Assembly (NCBI GenBank): GCA_006218045.1
Contig: VBWB01000001.1
Coordinates: 310,001 to 374,000 of the forward strand
DNA from: Stygiobacter sp.
GTDB lineage: Bacteria > Pseudomonadota > Alphaproteobacteria > Rhodospirillales > Magnetospirillaceae
DNA length: 64,000 bases
Direction of reading: 5' to 3'
The notes beneath the pieces are model-generated. The model searched no databases, had not been told where the DNA came from, and saw only the letters and a list, made by a program, of their open reading frames with translations. Both the position numbers and the translations under genes were made by a program. Position 1 is the first letter of the stretch. Each line of letters begins with the position of its first letter. Below, piece after piece: positions 19,649-28,793 of the stretch.

Positions 19649-19691
19649 ACGCAATAAAATCCAGGAGCGGGCAGGGGGGACGCAATAAAAT
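19649..19691. repeat. Two exact direct repeats ACGCAATAAAAT, 31-bp period
   Basis: 19649-19660 and 19680-19691, about 60 bp upstream of the ior start codon (minus strand). Confidence 0.7.
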
Positions 19692-19776
19692 TGCCATACG
19701 CTCGAGCAAATGGGGGGGTGATTTCCGCCCGTAGGCAGGCTATATGGGGGCAGCCTGAAAAATTGGGATTGGTCTG

Positions 19777-20757
19777 ATGAGCGTGCTTGTCACCGGAGCC
19801 GCCGGCTTCATTGGATATACCACCTCGCTGCGCCTGCTGGCGCGCGGCGACCGGGTGGTCGGCGTCGATAACCTCAACGCCTATTACGACCCGGCGCTCA
19901 AGGCCAAGCGGCTGGATCATCTGCGCCAGCATCCTGGCTTCAGCTTCGTCCAGGCCGATATCGCCGACCGCGCGGCCATGGCGGCGGTGGCCCAGGCCCA
20001 TCCCGACATCACCGCCTATATCAATCTGGCGGCCCAGGCCGGGGTGCGCCATTCGCTGACGGCGCCGCACGATTACAGCCATTCCAACGTCGAAGGCCAT
20101 CTGGTCATGCTGGAAATGGCCCGCGCCAACAAGAATTGCCGGCATTTCGTCTATGCCAGCTCGTCATCGGTCTATGGCGCCAACACCAAGTTGCCGTTCT
20201 CGGTGGAAGACCGGGTGGACCAGCCCATCTCGCTTTACGCCGCCACCAAGCGCGCCGGCGAACTGATGAGCCATTCCTATTCCCACCTTTACCGCATCCC
20301 CACCACCGGTCTGCGGTTCTTCACCGTCTATGGCCCCTGGGGGCGTCCGGACATGGCCGCCTATCTGTTCGCCACCGCCATCCTGGCCGGCAAGCCGATC
20401 ACCGTGTTCAACAACGGCGACATGCGCCGCGACTTCACCTATATCGACGACATCGTCTCGGGTGTGGTCGGCGTGCTCGACAACCCGCCCGGTGATGACG
20501 GCGTCTCGCCACCTTGCCGGCTTTACAACATCGGCAACAACAACTCGGAAAAGCTGATGGATTTCATCGGTTTGATCGAGCAATGCCTGGGCCGCAAGGC
20601 GGAATACGATTTCCGCCCCATGCAGCCGGGCGACGTCAAGGAAACCTATGCGGATATTTCCGCCATCCACAAGGATGTGGGGTTCGCGCCGACCACGCCG
20701 ATCACCGTCGGCGTGCCCAAGTTCATCGACTGGTTCAAGACCTATCATGGGGTGTGA
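19777..20757 (+). CDS. NAD-dependent sugar epimerase, UDP-glucuronate 4-epimerase-like
   Basis: VTGAAGFIGYTTSLRLLARGD..VGVDNLNAYYDPALKAKRL; YASSSSVYGANTKLPFS; YAATKRAGELM. Confidence 0.92.
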   Translation: MSVLVTGAAGFIGYTTSLRLLARGDRVVGVDNLNAYYDPALKAKRLDHLRQHPGFSFVQADIADRAAMAAVAQAHPDITAYINLAAQAGVRHSLTAPHDYSHSNVEGHLVMLEMARANKNCRHFVYASSSSVYGANTKLPFSVEDRVDQPISLYAATKRAGELMSHSYSHLYRIPTTGLRFFTVYGPWGRPDMAAYLFATAILAGKPITVFNNGDMRRDFTYIDDIVSGVVGVLDNPPGDDGVSPPCRLYNIGNNNSEKLMDFIGLIEQCLGRKAEYDFRPMQPGDVKETYADISAIHKDVGFAPTTPITVGVPKFIDWFKTYHGV

Positions 20758-20882
20758 TGCCGGTCGGCGCTTCATTTGACTCGCCGAAGGCGCATCGATC
20801 GACGGGCAAGCCCGAGCGGCGTCTGAGCCTGACCGTCTCGGCATGAACTGGCCCACAGGGTCAGTTCATTGGCCGGGCGGTA
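20754..20882. repeat. Interspersed hairpin-rich repeat, copy A
   Basis: Same order of blocks as 35161-35315: GTGATGCCGGTCG...CATTTGAC..GCCGAAGGCGCATC.ATCGAC.GGCAAGCC...CCGTCTCGGCATGAA.TGGCCCA..GGGTCA.TTCATTGGCCGGGCGGTA. Confidence 0.85.
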
Positions 20883-22350
20883 GATCCGCACTTGGCAAGG
20901 TGAAATGGAAGCGGGTGCCGGCTTCGGCCGGTGATTCGATCCAGATGGTGCCGCCGTGGCGCTCGACGATGCGCTTGCAGATGGCCAGGCCGATGCCGGT
21001 GCCCGGATATTTATGGGCCGGGTGCTGGCGGCGGAAGATCTCGAACGGGTCGGGGCCGGACAGATCAATGCCGATGCCGTTATCGGCGATGGTGAAGCGC
21101 CACATCCCGCCCTCTTGGCTGGCGCTGATCGTGACCACCGGCTGCTGGTCGGGCGGCTGGAACTTGATGGCATTGGCCAGCAGGTTCTGAAACACCTGCA
21201 TCACCTGGATCGGGGCGCCGACGACCACCGGCAGGGCGGCGACCCGAATGTCGGCGCCGCTGCTTTTGATGGTGTCGGTCAGGTTTTCCATGGCCTGGGC
21301 GCAGGAAGCGGCGCTGGGAAAAGCGGTGAACTCGGCCAGCTGACCGTCGACGCGGGTATAGGTCAGCAAATCGTTGATCAGGGCGTGCATGCGCTGGCCG
21401 CCGGCGACGATGAAGGCGATGTATTCGTCGGCCCGTTGATCCAATTGGCCGCCATATTGGCGCGACAGCAATTGCGCGAATGAGACGATGCTGCGCAGCG
21501 GTTCCTGCAAATCGTGCGAGGCGACGAAGGCGAAGCGTTCCAACTCGCGGTTGGCGGCGGCCAGATTATCCAGCGTCTGTTGCAGCATCCGCTCACGCGC
21601 TTGCCGCTCGGCGATGTCGCGTTCCAGCTCGGCGTTGACGCCCGATAATTCCCGGTAGGCCGCTTCCAGGTTGGCGGCCATGGCGGCGAAGGATGCGGTC
21701 AACTGGTCCAGTTCATCCGGGGTGGACGGCTGGCGCCGGCTCAGTTTCAGCGGCGGGGCCGAGCCGTGGGCGTCGTAGCGGCTGAAATATTGGGCGATGG
21801 TCACCAGGTGGCGGGTGATCAGGCGGTGGACGATGTAAAGGGTGAACAGCGAGACGATGAAGGTCTTGACCCCCTGGCTGGCCAGGATGACCATGACTTT
21901 CTCGCGCAGGCGATCATGGACGCTGGCCATGTCGGCCGCGACCCGCAGTGCGCCGATCTGGCGGATTTGCCCATGATCCTGGCGCAGCAACGGATATTCG
22001 CGCTCGCGGCTGGTGCCGGCCCTCGGCGCTCCGGCCTCGACCCGCAGCGGATTGGCGACGCCGGTGGCGGTTTCCCGCACTTCGGCGAACTGGATGTCGG
22101 GCAGGCGCAGCAAGCCGTCCAGGTGCAGGCGCAGCCCGGCTTCATCCACGTTCCACAGCGCCACCGCCAAACTGTCCAGATTGCTGTTGCCGATGTCCCG
22201 CAGCCGGTTGTCGATCATGGTCACGTCGTGGCGGTAATCCAGGTACAATTGCAACCCGGTTGACACCAGCGTGACCACGGAGCTGAACAGCACGATCAGC
22301 ACCAGAACCCGCAGGCCGATACCGCGCAAGGACGGACGGTGCTTGTTCAT
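20866..22350 (-). CDS. Membrane sensor histidine kinase
   Basis: N-term TM GIGLRVLVLIVLFSSVVTLVSTGLQLYL; H-box FVASHDLQEPLRSIVSFAQLL; ADNGIGID..GTGIGLAICKRIVERHGG. Confidence 0.92.
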   Translation of the reverse strand: MNKHRPSLRGIGLRVLVLIVLFSSVVTLVSTGLQLYLDYRHDVTMIDNRLRDIGNSNLDSLAVALWNVDEAGLRLHLDGLLRLPDIQFAEVRETATGVANPLRVEAGAPRAGTSREREYPLLRQDHGQIRQIGALRVAADMASVHDRLREKVMVILASQGVKTFIVSLFTLYIVHRLITRHLVTIAQYFSRYDAHGSAPPLKLSRRQPSTPDELDQLTASFAAMAANLEAAYRELSGVNAELERDIAERQARERMLQQTLDNLAAANRELERFAFVASHDLQEPLRSIVSFAQLLSRQYGGQLDQRADEYIAFIVAGGQRMHALINDLLTYTRVDGQLAEFTAFPSAASCAQAMENLTDTIKSSGADIRVAALPVVVGAPIQVMQVFQNLLANAIKFQPPDQQPVVTISASQEGGMWRFTIADNGIGIDLSGPDPFEIFRRQHPAHKYPGTGIGLAICKRIVERHGGTIWIESPAEAGTRFHFTLPSADLPPGQ

Positions 22351-23072
22351 GAGAAATAATTGTTACGGAAGATGGCGTCCAAGGTGCCGTCGTCGCGCAT
22401 GTCGCGGATGGCCCGGTTGAATTGATCCATGGCGTTCAGATGCGGCGATTTCAGCGAGCATTGCAGCACCAGATCCATCCGGCTCAGTAGCAATTGCTGG
22501 CCCAGGTGATGGTCCAGGCCCATCTGCGCCGCCAGATAGCGGATGGTCGGCATGGCCCCGGCCACCGCGTCGACCCGACCATGGGCAAGCTTGCGCAAGC
22601 CGGTCTGGTAATCGGTGTCATATTCCTTGCGCAGCCGCGTATCCTCGTCGAAGCCGCCGCCTATGACGAGGCCGCGCAGCACGGATATGCCGCTCAGCCG
22701 GGGCAGGCTGTCGAAGCCGTCGAGGGCGATGCCCTTGGCGGCGACGATGCCCACCGGGTGTTGGGCCAGCACCTCGCCCTTTTTGACGATGCCGGCGCGG
22801 GTGTCGTTCCAGACGATGATGGTGCAGTCCTGCGCCCCGGTTTCCAACTCGCGGTCGATGCGGGCGAAGGGATGCAAGGTGATGGCGATGCTGTGGCCGG
22901 TGCGGCGCCGGAACTCGGCCACCACCGCCGGGAACACCCCCACCGGCTCATGCGTCGAGGGATCAAGCGAGGCCCAAGGCGCCACGTCAATGGTGATAAA
23001 GCGCAAATCCCCCGCTCTCGCCGGAACGAAAGGCAGCATCAGCATCAGCAATAGCAGCGCCGTCCGGGCCAT
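22347..23072 (-). CDS. Periplasmic solute-binding protein (SBP_bac_3-like), coupled to the histidine kinase
   Basis: Signal peptide MARTALLLLMLMLPFVPARA; PVGVFPAVVAEFRRRTG; stop overlaps the HK start (ATGA). Confidence 0.8.
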   Translation of the reverse strand: MARTALLLLMLMLPFVPARAGDLRFITIDVAPWASLDPSTHEPVGVFPAVVAEFRRRTGHSIAITLHPFARIDRELETGAQDCTIIVWNDTRAGIVKKGEVLAQHPVGIVAAKGIALDGFDSLPRLSGISVLRGLVIGGGFDEDTRLRKEYDTDYQTGLRKLAHGRVDAVAGAMPTIRYLAAQMGLDHHLGQQLLLSRMDLVLQCSLKSPHLNAMDQFNRAIRDMRDDGTLDAIFRNNYFS

Positions 23073-23243
23073 ACTCCGCCCCCCACATAACGGACCGCCC
23101 ACAGCATAGCGCGCATGGTGTGGTTATGCCACCGCAAGTATTGAGGGTACACGAATGGTGGAATGTCGAGTCTTGTCAACCCTATTTACGATTGTTTATT
23201 TATTTAAAATCAGATTATTACATATTTTTTCTAAAGCAAAAAA

Positions 23244-24983
23244 TCAGTCTGCTCGATCGCCGTACAGCCTTTCGATCTGCTCGGCGAAGTGCTGGCGGAT
23301 GATGTGACGCCGAATTTTCATGGTTGGCGTCAACATCAGGTTGTCGGTGGTGAAGGCTTGATCGATCACGGTGTGACGCCGGATTTTTTCGATGGTTGAC
23401 AACCCGCTGTTGACGCGCTCGACCGCCTTGGCCGCCTGGGTGGCGTCACACTCCTCGGCGGCGACGATCAGCGCCACCAGATGCGGGCGCTTGTCGCCAT
23501 GGACCATGGCCTGGGCGATTTCCGGCTGAAGCGTCAGCAAGCCTTCGATGCGTTGGGGCGAGATGTTGTCACCGCCCGAGTTGACGATGATATCCTTCTT
23601 GCGGTCGGTGATACGGATATAGCCGTCCTCGTCCATTTCGCCGATATCGCCGGTGTGCAGCCAGCCATCGGTGCCGATGGCCCGCGCCGTCGCCTCGGCG
23701 TCACGCCAATAGCCCTGCATCAGCACCTCGCCCTTGACCAGGATCTCGCCGTCATCGGCGATGCGCACGCTGATGCCATGGAGCGGCGGCCCCACCGTAT
23801 CCAGTTTGATCTTGCCGGGGGGCGAGCAGGAAATCGCCGGCCCCGCCTCGGTCTGACCATAGCCTTGCAGGATGCGCACGCCGAGGGCGGCGAAAAACGC
23901 GCCCACCTCGAAGGCCAGGGGGGCGCCGCCCGAGACCAGCGCCTTCAGCCGCCCGCCGAAGCGTTGGCGCACCTTGGCGCGGACCAGCCGGTCCAGGGCC
24001 AGATCGGCCAGTCTTTCGCCCCAGCTCAGCTTCTGACCGATCAGGCGTTTGGTGCCCAGGTGCAGGGCGGCGAGAAACAGCTTTTCCTTGATCCCGCCCT
24101 GGCGCCGCAGGGCGCCGAGGATGCGGGCGCGCATGCTTACATACAGGCGCGGCACGGCGGTCATGATGGTGGGGCGGACCTCGCCCATGTTGGCGGCCAG
24201 TTGGTCGAGGCCCTCGGCATAGGCGATGGTGGCGCCGATGCCGAGCGGGAAGATCAGCCCCACGGTGTGTTCATAGGAATGGGAAAGCGGCAGGAAGGAC
24301 AGGAACACCTGATCGTCCAGTCCCAACTCGCGCAACAGCGCATGGGCGCCCAGGCAATCGGCCAGCAGGGCGCCATGGGACAGCATCACCCCGCGCGGCG
24401 CCCCGCCGGTGCCCGAGGTATGGATGATGCAGGCGGTGTCGTCGCGGCAGAGCCGGGCGGCGCGGTCGCGCATGGCGGCGTGTTCGCCCGCGCCCATGTC
24501 CAGCACCTGTTGCCACTCCAGTACGGCGAAGCCGGGGGCTTGGGCCAGACGCGGCGGCTCCAGGCAGATCAGGGTGGGCGGCTGGCTGGCCCTGGCCGCC
24601 ACCGCCATCACCCGCTCGACCAGGGCCAGGGTCGAGACGACGACCAGCCGGGCCTGGACGTTTTCCAGGATGTGGCGGTGATCGTCGGCGGTGTTGGTGA
24701 CGTAGGCCGGCACGGTGATGCCGCCGGCGATCATGATGGCCAGATCGGCGATGGCCCATTCGGGCCGGTTTTCCGACACCAGCATGACGCGGTCGCCGGG
24801 TTCCAGCCCCAGGCGGACCAGCCCACCGGCCAGGGACAGGGCGGCGTCAACGGTCTGGCGCCACGACAGATAGTGCCAGGCGCCGTCACGCTTGGCCCCC
24901 AGCAAGGGCCGATCGCCCAAGCTGTCGGCCTGATCCAGAACCATGGCCGGGATGCTGGGACAGGTTGCGAGATCGACGGGCAT
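23244..24983 (-). CDS. Long-chain fatty acid-CoA ligase (AMP-dependent synthetase)
   Basis: IIHTSGTGGAPRGVMLSH; LVSGGAPLAFEVGAFFAALGVRILQGYGQTEAGP; GWLHTGDIGEMDEDGYIRITDRKKDIIVNSGGDNISP. Confidence 0.93.
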   Translation of the reverse strand: MPVDLATCPSIPAMVLDQADSLGDRPLLGAKRDGAWHYLSWRQTVDAALSLAGGLVRLGLEPGDRVMLVSENRPEWAIADLAIMIAGGITVPAYVTNTADDHRHILENVQARLVVVSTLALVERVMAVAARASQPPTLICLEPPRLAQAPGFAVLEWQQVLDMGAGEHAAMRDRAARLCRDDTACIIHTSGTGGAPRGVMLSHGALLADCLGAHALLRELGLDDQVFLSFLPLSHSYEHTVGLIFPLGIGATIAYAEGLDQLAANMGEVRPTIMTAVPRLYVSMRARILGALRRQGGIKEKLFLAALHLGTKRLIGQKLSWGERLADLALDRLVRAKVRQRFGGRLKALVSGGAPLAFEVGAFFAALGVRILQGYGQTEAGPAISCSPPGKIKLDTVGPPLHGISVRIADDGEILVKGEVLMQGYWRDAEATARAIGTDGWLHTGDIGEMDEDGYIRITDRKKDIIVNSGGDNISPQRIEGLLTLQPEIAQAMVHGDKRPHLVALIVAAEECDATQAAKAVERVNSGLSTIEKIRRHTVIDQAFTTDNLMLTPTMKIRRHIIRQHFAEQIERLYGDRAD

Positions 24984-25080
24984 GATTCCTCCCATTGGCA
25001 CTTGATCCGCGCCGTTTCGCGCCATCTTATAGGGGCACGTTGCCTTTACTGATAATCCCAACCGGGACAGGAGTCACTGG

Positions 25081-26865
25081 ATGAGCACCAAGAATATCGC
25101 CGCCGATCTGGGCAATCTGCCCGAATGGGATCTGACCGACCTGTACCCGGCCCCGGATTCAGCCGAACTGGCCGCCGATCTGGACAAGGCGGAGGCGGCG
25201 GCCAAGGCATTCAGCCAGCGCTACGACGGCAAGTTGGCCGAGATGTCCGGCGACGCTTTCGGCGATGCCATCGCCGAATATGAAAGCCTGGGTGAAATCA
25301 TGTACCGGGCCATGTCCTATGCCCAACTCTACTATGCCGGCGACCAGACCGACCCGGAACGCGGGCGCTTTCACCAGGGTATCCACGAACGCATCACCGA
25401 CATTTCGGCGCACACCTTGTTCTTCACCCTGGAAATCAACCGCCTTGACGACAGCGTGCTGGAAGACAAGCTGACATCGACCAAGGCCGCTCATTACGGC
25501 CCCTGGCTGCGCGATGTCCGGGTGTTCCGCCCGCATCAATTGTCGGACGAGGTCGAGCGCCTGCTGCATGACAAATCGGTGGCCGGGCGGTCGGCCTGGA
25601 ACCGCCTGTTCGACGAAACCATGGCGCGGCTGCGCTTTCCGCTCGACGGCAAGATGCTGACCTCGGCCGAGGCGCTGCACCTGATGAGCGACCGCGACCC
25701 GGCCAAGCGCAAGGCCGCGGCCGAGACCCTGGGCCAGGTGCTGACCGAGAACACTGGCCTGTTCGCCCTGATCACCAACACCTTGGTCAAGGACAAGGAG
25801 ATCGAGGACAAGTGGCGCAAATACGCCCGTCCGCAATCCTATCGCAACCTGTCCAATCAGGTGGAGGACGAGGTGGTCGACGCCCTGGCCGCCGCCGTCA
25901 AGGGCTGTTACGGCCAGTTGTCGCACCGCTATTATGCCCTGAAGGCCAAGTGGTTCGGCGTCGATCAGCTGGATTACTGGGACCGCAACGCGCCGCTTCC
26001 CGACGCCGCCGACCGTACCTATAGCTGGGAACAGGCGCGCGACAGCGTGTTGGACGCCTATGGCGCCTTCAGCCCCGACATGGCGGCATTGGGCAAGCGC
26101 TTCTTCGACGGCAACTGGATCGACGCCCCGGTCCGTCCGGGCAAGTCGCCCGGCGCCTTCGCCCATCCCACCGTCACCACCGCCCATCCCTATCTGCTGG
26201 TCAATTACCAGGGCAAGGTGCGCGACATCATGACCCTGGCGCACGAGTTGGGTCACGGCGTCCATCAGCTGCTGGCCGCCGGCCAGGGCGGATTGATGGC
26301 CGACACCCCCCTGACCCTGGCGGAAACCGCCTCGGTGTTCGGCGAGATGCTGACCTTCCAGTCCATGCTGGCCAAGGAGACCGAGCCGGCGCGGCGCAAG
26401 GCCATGCTGGCCGGCAAGGTGGAAGACATGTTGAACACGGTGGTGCGCCAGGTGGCGTTCTACCAGTTCGAGTGTCTGGTTCACGATGAACGCCGCCGTG
26501 GCGAGCTGTCGCCCGACCGCATCGGCGAATTGTGGATGCAGGTGCAGGTGGAGAGCCTGGGGCCGGCCCTGCGCTTCGATGACGGCTACAAGTCGTTCTG
26601 GACCTATATCCCGCACTTCGTCCACACGCCGTTTTATGTCTACGCCTATGCCTTCGGCGATTGTCTGGTCAATTCGCTTTATTCGGTCTATCGCAATGGC
26701 GCGCCGCACTTCGCCGAAAAGTACCTGGACATGCTGCGTGCCGGCGGCACCAAACGGCACCAGGATTTGCTGGCCCCGTTCGGCCTTGATGCCGGCGATC
26801 CGGCCTTCTGGCGTCAGGGTCTCGACGTGGTGGTCGGCTTCATCGACGAGCTGGAAGCCATGTGA
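25081..26865 (+). CDS. pepF: M3 family oligoendopeptidase F
   Basis: Zn motif HELGHGVHQ; C-term FVHTPFYVYAYAFGDCLVNSLY. Confidence 0.93.
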   Translation: MSTKNIAADLGNLPEWDLTDLYPAPDSAELAADLDKAEAAAKAFSQRYDGKLAEMSGDAFGDAIAEYESLGEIMYRAMSYAQLYYAGDQTDPERGRFHQGIHERITDISAHTLFFTLEINRLDDSVLEDKLTSTKAAHYGPWLRDVRVFRPHQLSDEVERLLHDKSVAGRSAWNRLFDETMARLRFPLDGKMLTSAEALHLMSDRDPAKRKAAAETLGQVLTENTGLFALITNTLVKDKEIEDKWRKYARPQSYRNLSNQVEDEVVDALAAAVKGCYGQLSHRYYALKAKWFGVDQLDYWDRNAPLPDAADRTYSWEQARDSVLDAYGAFSPDMAALGKRFFDGNWIDAPVRPGKSPGAFAHPTVTTAHPYLLVNYQGKVRDIMTLAHELGHGVHQLLAAGQGGLMADTPLTLAETASVFGEMLTFQSMLAKETEPARRKAMLAGKVEDMLNTVVRQVAFYQFECLVHDERRRGELSPDRIGELWMQVQVESLGPALRFDDGYKSFWTYIPHFVHTPFYVYAYAFGDCLVNSLYSVYRNGAPHFAEKYLDMLRAGGTKRHQDLLAPFGLDAGDPAFWRQGLDVVVGFIDELEAM

Positions 26866-27094
26866 TCATTTGATCGGGGAAAAGTCCCTCAGCTTCGCCT
26901 CGGTGTACTTTTCCCCGGTTTCTGCGATGAAAACCCGTGCTCAAGCAAGCTTTCCGCGCGGGTTTCGGTCTTTCTCCCGCCTTCGCCCCGCAAAGGCGGT
27001 AAAACGTAAAGGCGAAAAATAGGCGCAGGGCCGCCCCAAGCCTATTTTTCTCAATTTAAATCAACGGGGAAAAAGCGAGGGACTTTTCCCCGGG
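26866..27094. repeat. Nested inverted-repeat block between convergent genes
   Basis: Outer 15-bp IR GGGGAAAAGTCCCTC (26876-26890) / GAGGGACTTTTCCCC (27077-27091); inner GGGGAAAAGT/ACTTTTCCCC, AAACCCG/CGGGTTT, CCGCCTT/AAGGCGG, AAAAATAGGC/GCCTATTTTT. Confidence 0.85.
27015..27049. terminator. Bidirectional terminator-like hairpin AAAAATAGGC/GCCTATTTTT
   Basis: 10-bp perfect stem, 15-nt loop, A tract on one side and T tract on the other. Confidence 0.65.
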
Positions 27095-28270
27095 CTACGC
27101 CTTCGCCCCCAGCATGGTCTTGAGGCGGGCGATCTCGCCGGATTGATAGCGGATGCGCGCCGCCATCACTTCCAGCAGCTTGACGGCGATGATGTCGCTT
27201 TTTTCCAGCCGGGCCAGGAATTCCGCCCCCTTGATCACCACCACTTCCGACGGCTCCAGGATCTGGGCCGAGGCCATGCGCGGGCGGTCGTCCAGCACTG
27301 CCATCTCGCCGATGATGTCGCCGGGCTTGGACAGGTCCAGATACAGCTCGCGCCCGTCCGGGGTGGTCTTGGATATCTGCACCAGCCCGTCATCCAGCAC
27401 ATAGCATTCGCCGTTGCAGGCATCGCCTTGGTGGAACAGGTATTCCCCCGGTCGCAACGTGCGGCGATTGTGGGTGGCCGGACCGGCGGTGGTGATCTGC
27501 GGCTTGCCGGTGATCGCCGCCTGGACGGCGCGCATCTGTTCCACCGCGTCGGCGATGGCGTTGCCCATGCTCGAGGTATTGCGCAAATTGCCGGCGATGC
27601 GCAGCGCCATGGGGCGCAGGGATTCGTCGGCGGGCAGTTCGGCCAGGGTCTCGATCATCACCGCCGCCCGTTCGGCGTCGTCGGCGCGGCACAAGGCCGG
27701 TTCGCGGAAGGCGCCGAACGAGCCCAGCAATTTGCCGGCGCCGTTGCTGGACTGGATCGACCGGGCCACGTGCAGCAGGCGGGCGGTGGCGAAGTTCTCG
27801 ACCTTGAGGACGCCCTTGGGCGACAGATAGGCTTCCGACGGCGACAGACACAGGCCGGTCTGGCCGATGCGCTGACTGAGCTCGAACAACGACAACAGCC
27901 GCACCATGGCCGAGACGGCAAAGGCCGAGCTGATGTTCTCCACCCGCTTGGGCAGGCGGCTCAAGGGCAGGCCGTCGGGCGGTTCCGACACCACGTAGAG
28001 GCGGTGGTCGTCGTGCAACAGATCTTCCGCCTGCAAGACGCTGGGATGGGTGGTGGTGCGGGCCTGATCGACATCCGCCTTCAGCAGGTCGGGGCCATAG
28101 CCGGTGCCGGGATGGCTGAGCAGATCCTTGGGGATGCCGTAGATCACCACCTGCCGGTCCGACTTGGAGTCCTGGCAGTGGGCGTGGATGATGCCGCAAT
28201 CGACCTCGCTGGATTGCACCCGATAGCGGTCGAACAAGGTACCCGGCAGCATGACGCTGGTTTCGCTCAT
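27095..28270 (-). CDS. Kinase-like (probable pseudokinase) N-terminal domain fused to C-terminal cyclic-nucleotide-binding domain
   Basis: C-term CNB: GEYLFHQGDACNGECYVLDDGLVQISKTTPDGRELYLDLSKPGDIIGEMAVLDDRPRMASAQ. N-term order of segments resembles a Ser/Thr kinase: FDRYRVQ..., YVVSEPPDGLPLSRLP, LCLSPSEAYLSPKGVLKVENFATARLL. Confidence 0.8.
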   Translation of the reverse strand: MSETSVMLPGTLFDRYRVQSSEVDCGIIHAHCQDSKSDRQVVIYGIPKDLLSHPGTGYGPDLLKADVDQARTTTHPSVLQAEDLLHDDHRLYVVSEPPDGLPLSRLPKRVENISSAFAVSAMVRLLSLFELSQRIGQTGLCLSPSEAYLSPKGVLKVENFATARLLHVARSIQSSNGAGKLLGSFGAFREPALCRADDAERAAVMIETLAELPADESLRPMALRIAGNLRNTSSMGNAIADAVEQMRAVQAAITGKPQITTAGPATHNRRTLRPGEYLFHQGDACNGECYVLDDGLVQISKTTPDGRELYLDLSKPGDIIGEMAVLDDRPRMASAQILEPSEVVVIKGAEFLARLEKSDIIAVKLLEVMAARIRYQSGEIARLKTMLGAKA

Positions 28271-28358
28271 GGATCGTTCCCCAGATTGAGCCGCCCATGA
28301 TACTGTCGATGTCCAATGATGGCGAGGCGGTTTGAATCAACCGGAAAGGAATAGGCGC

Positions 28359-28793
28359 ATGGTTTGGCGAATGGGATGCGCGGTCGCCGCGCTGATGCTG
28401 GCGGCTCCGGCCTGGGCCGGCTCGGTCGGGACCATCAAGACGGTGACGGGCGAGGCCCATGTAGAGCGCGGCGGCCAAAGCGTCACGGCGGCGCCGGGGC
28501 TGGCGTTGGAACAAAGCGATGCCATCGTTACCGGCAATGACGGCAGCGTCGGCCTGACGCTCCGCGACAACACCACGCTGTCGGTGGGGCCGCGCACCAG
28601 CATGGGTCTGGACGAATTCGACTTCGAGCCGGCGGCGGGCAGCATGAAGCTGGTCACCTCGGTGGCGCGGGGCACCATGATGATGACGTCGGGAACCATC
28701 GCCAAGCTGGCGCCCGAGAAAGTATCGGTGGTGACCAAGTCGGGCACCATCGGCGTGCGCGGCACCCGTTTCGTGGTCAGTGTGGAAGAATGA
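28359..28793 (+). CDS. FecR domain protein (secreted)
   Basis: Signal peptide MVWRMGCAVAALMLAAPAWA; FecR-like GTIKTVTGEAHVERGG...SVVTKSGTIGVRGTRFVVSV. Confidence 0.85.
   Translation: MVWRMGCAVAALMLAAPAWAGSVGTIKTVTGEAHVERGGQSVTAAPGLALEQSDAIVTGNDGSVGLTLRDNTTLSVGPRTSMGLDEFDFEPAAGSMKLVTSVARGTMMMTSGTIAKLAPEKVSVVTKSGTIGVRGTRFVVSVEE

Noticed and set aside
16278-19688. 1136-aa plus-strand ORF
   Set aside because: Antisense shadow of the indolepyruvate:ferredoxin oxidoreductase gene.
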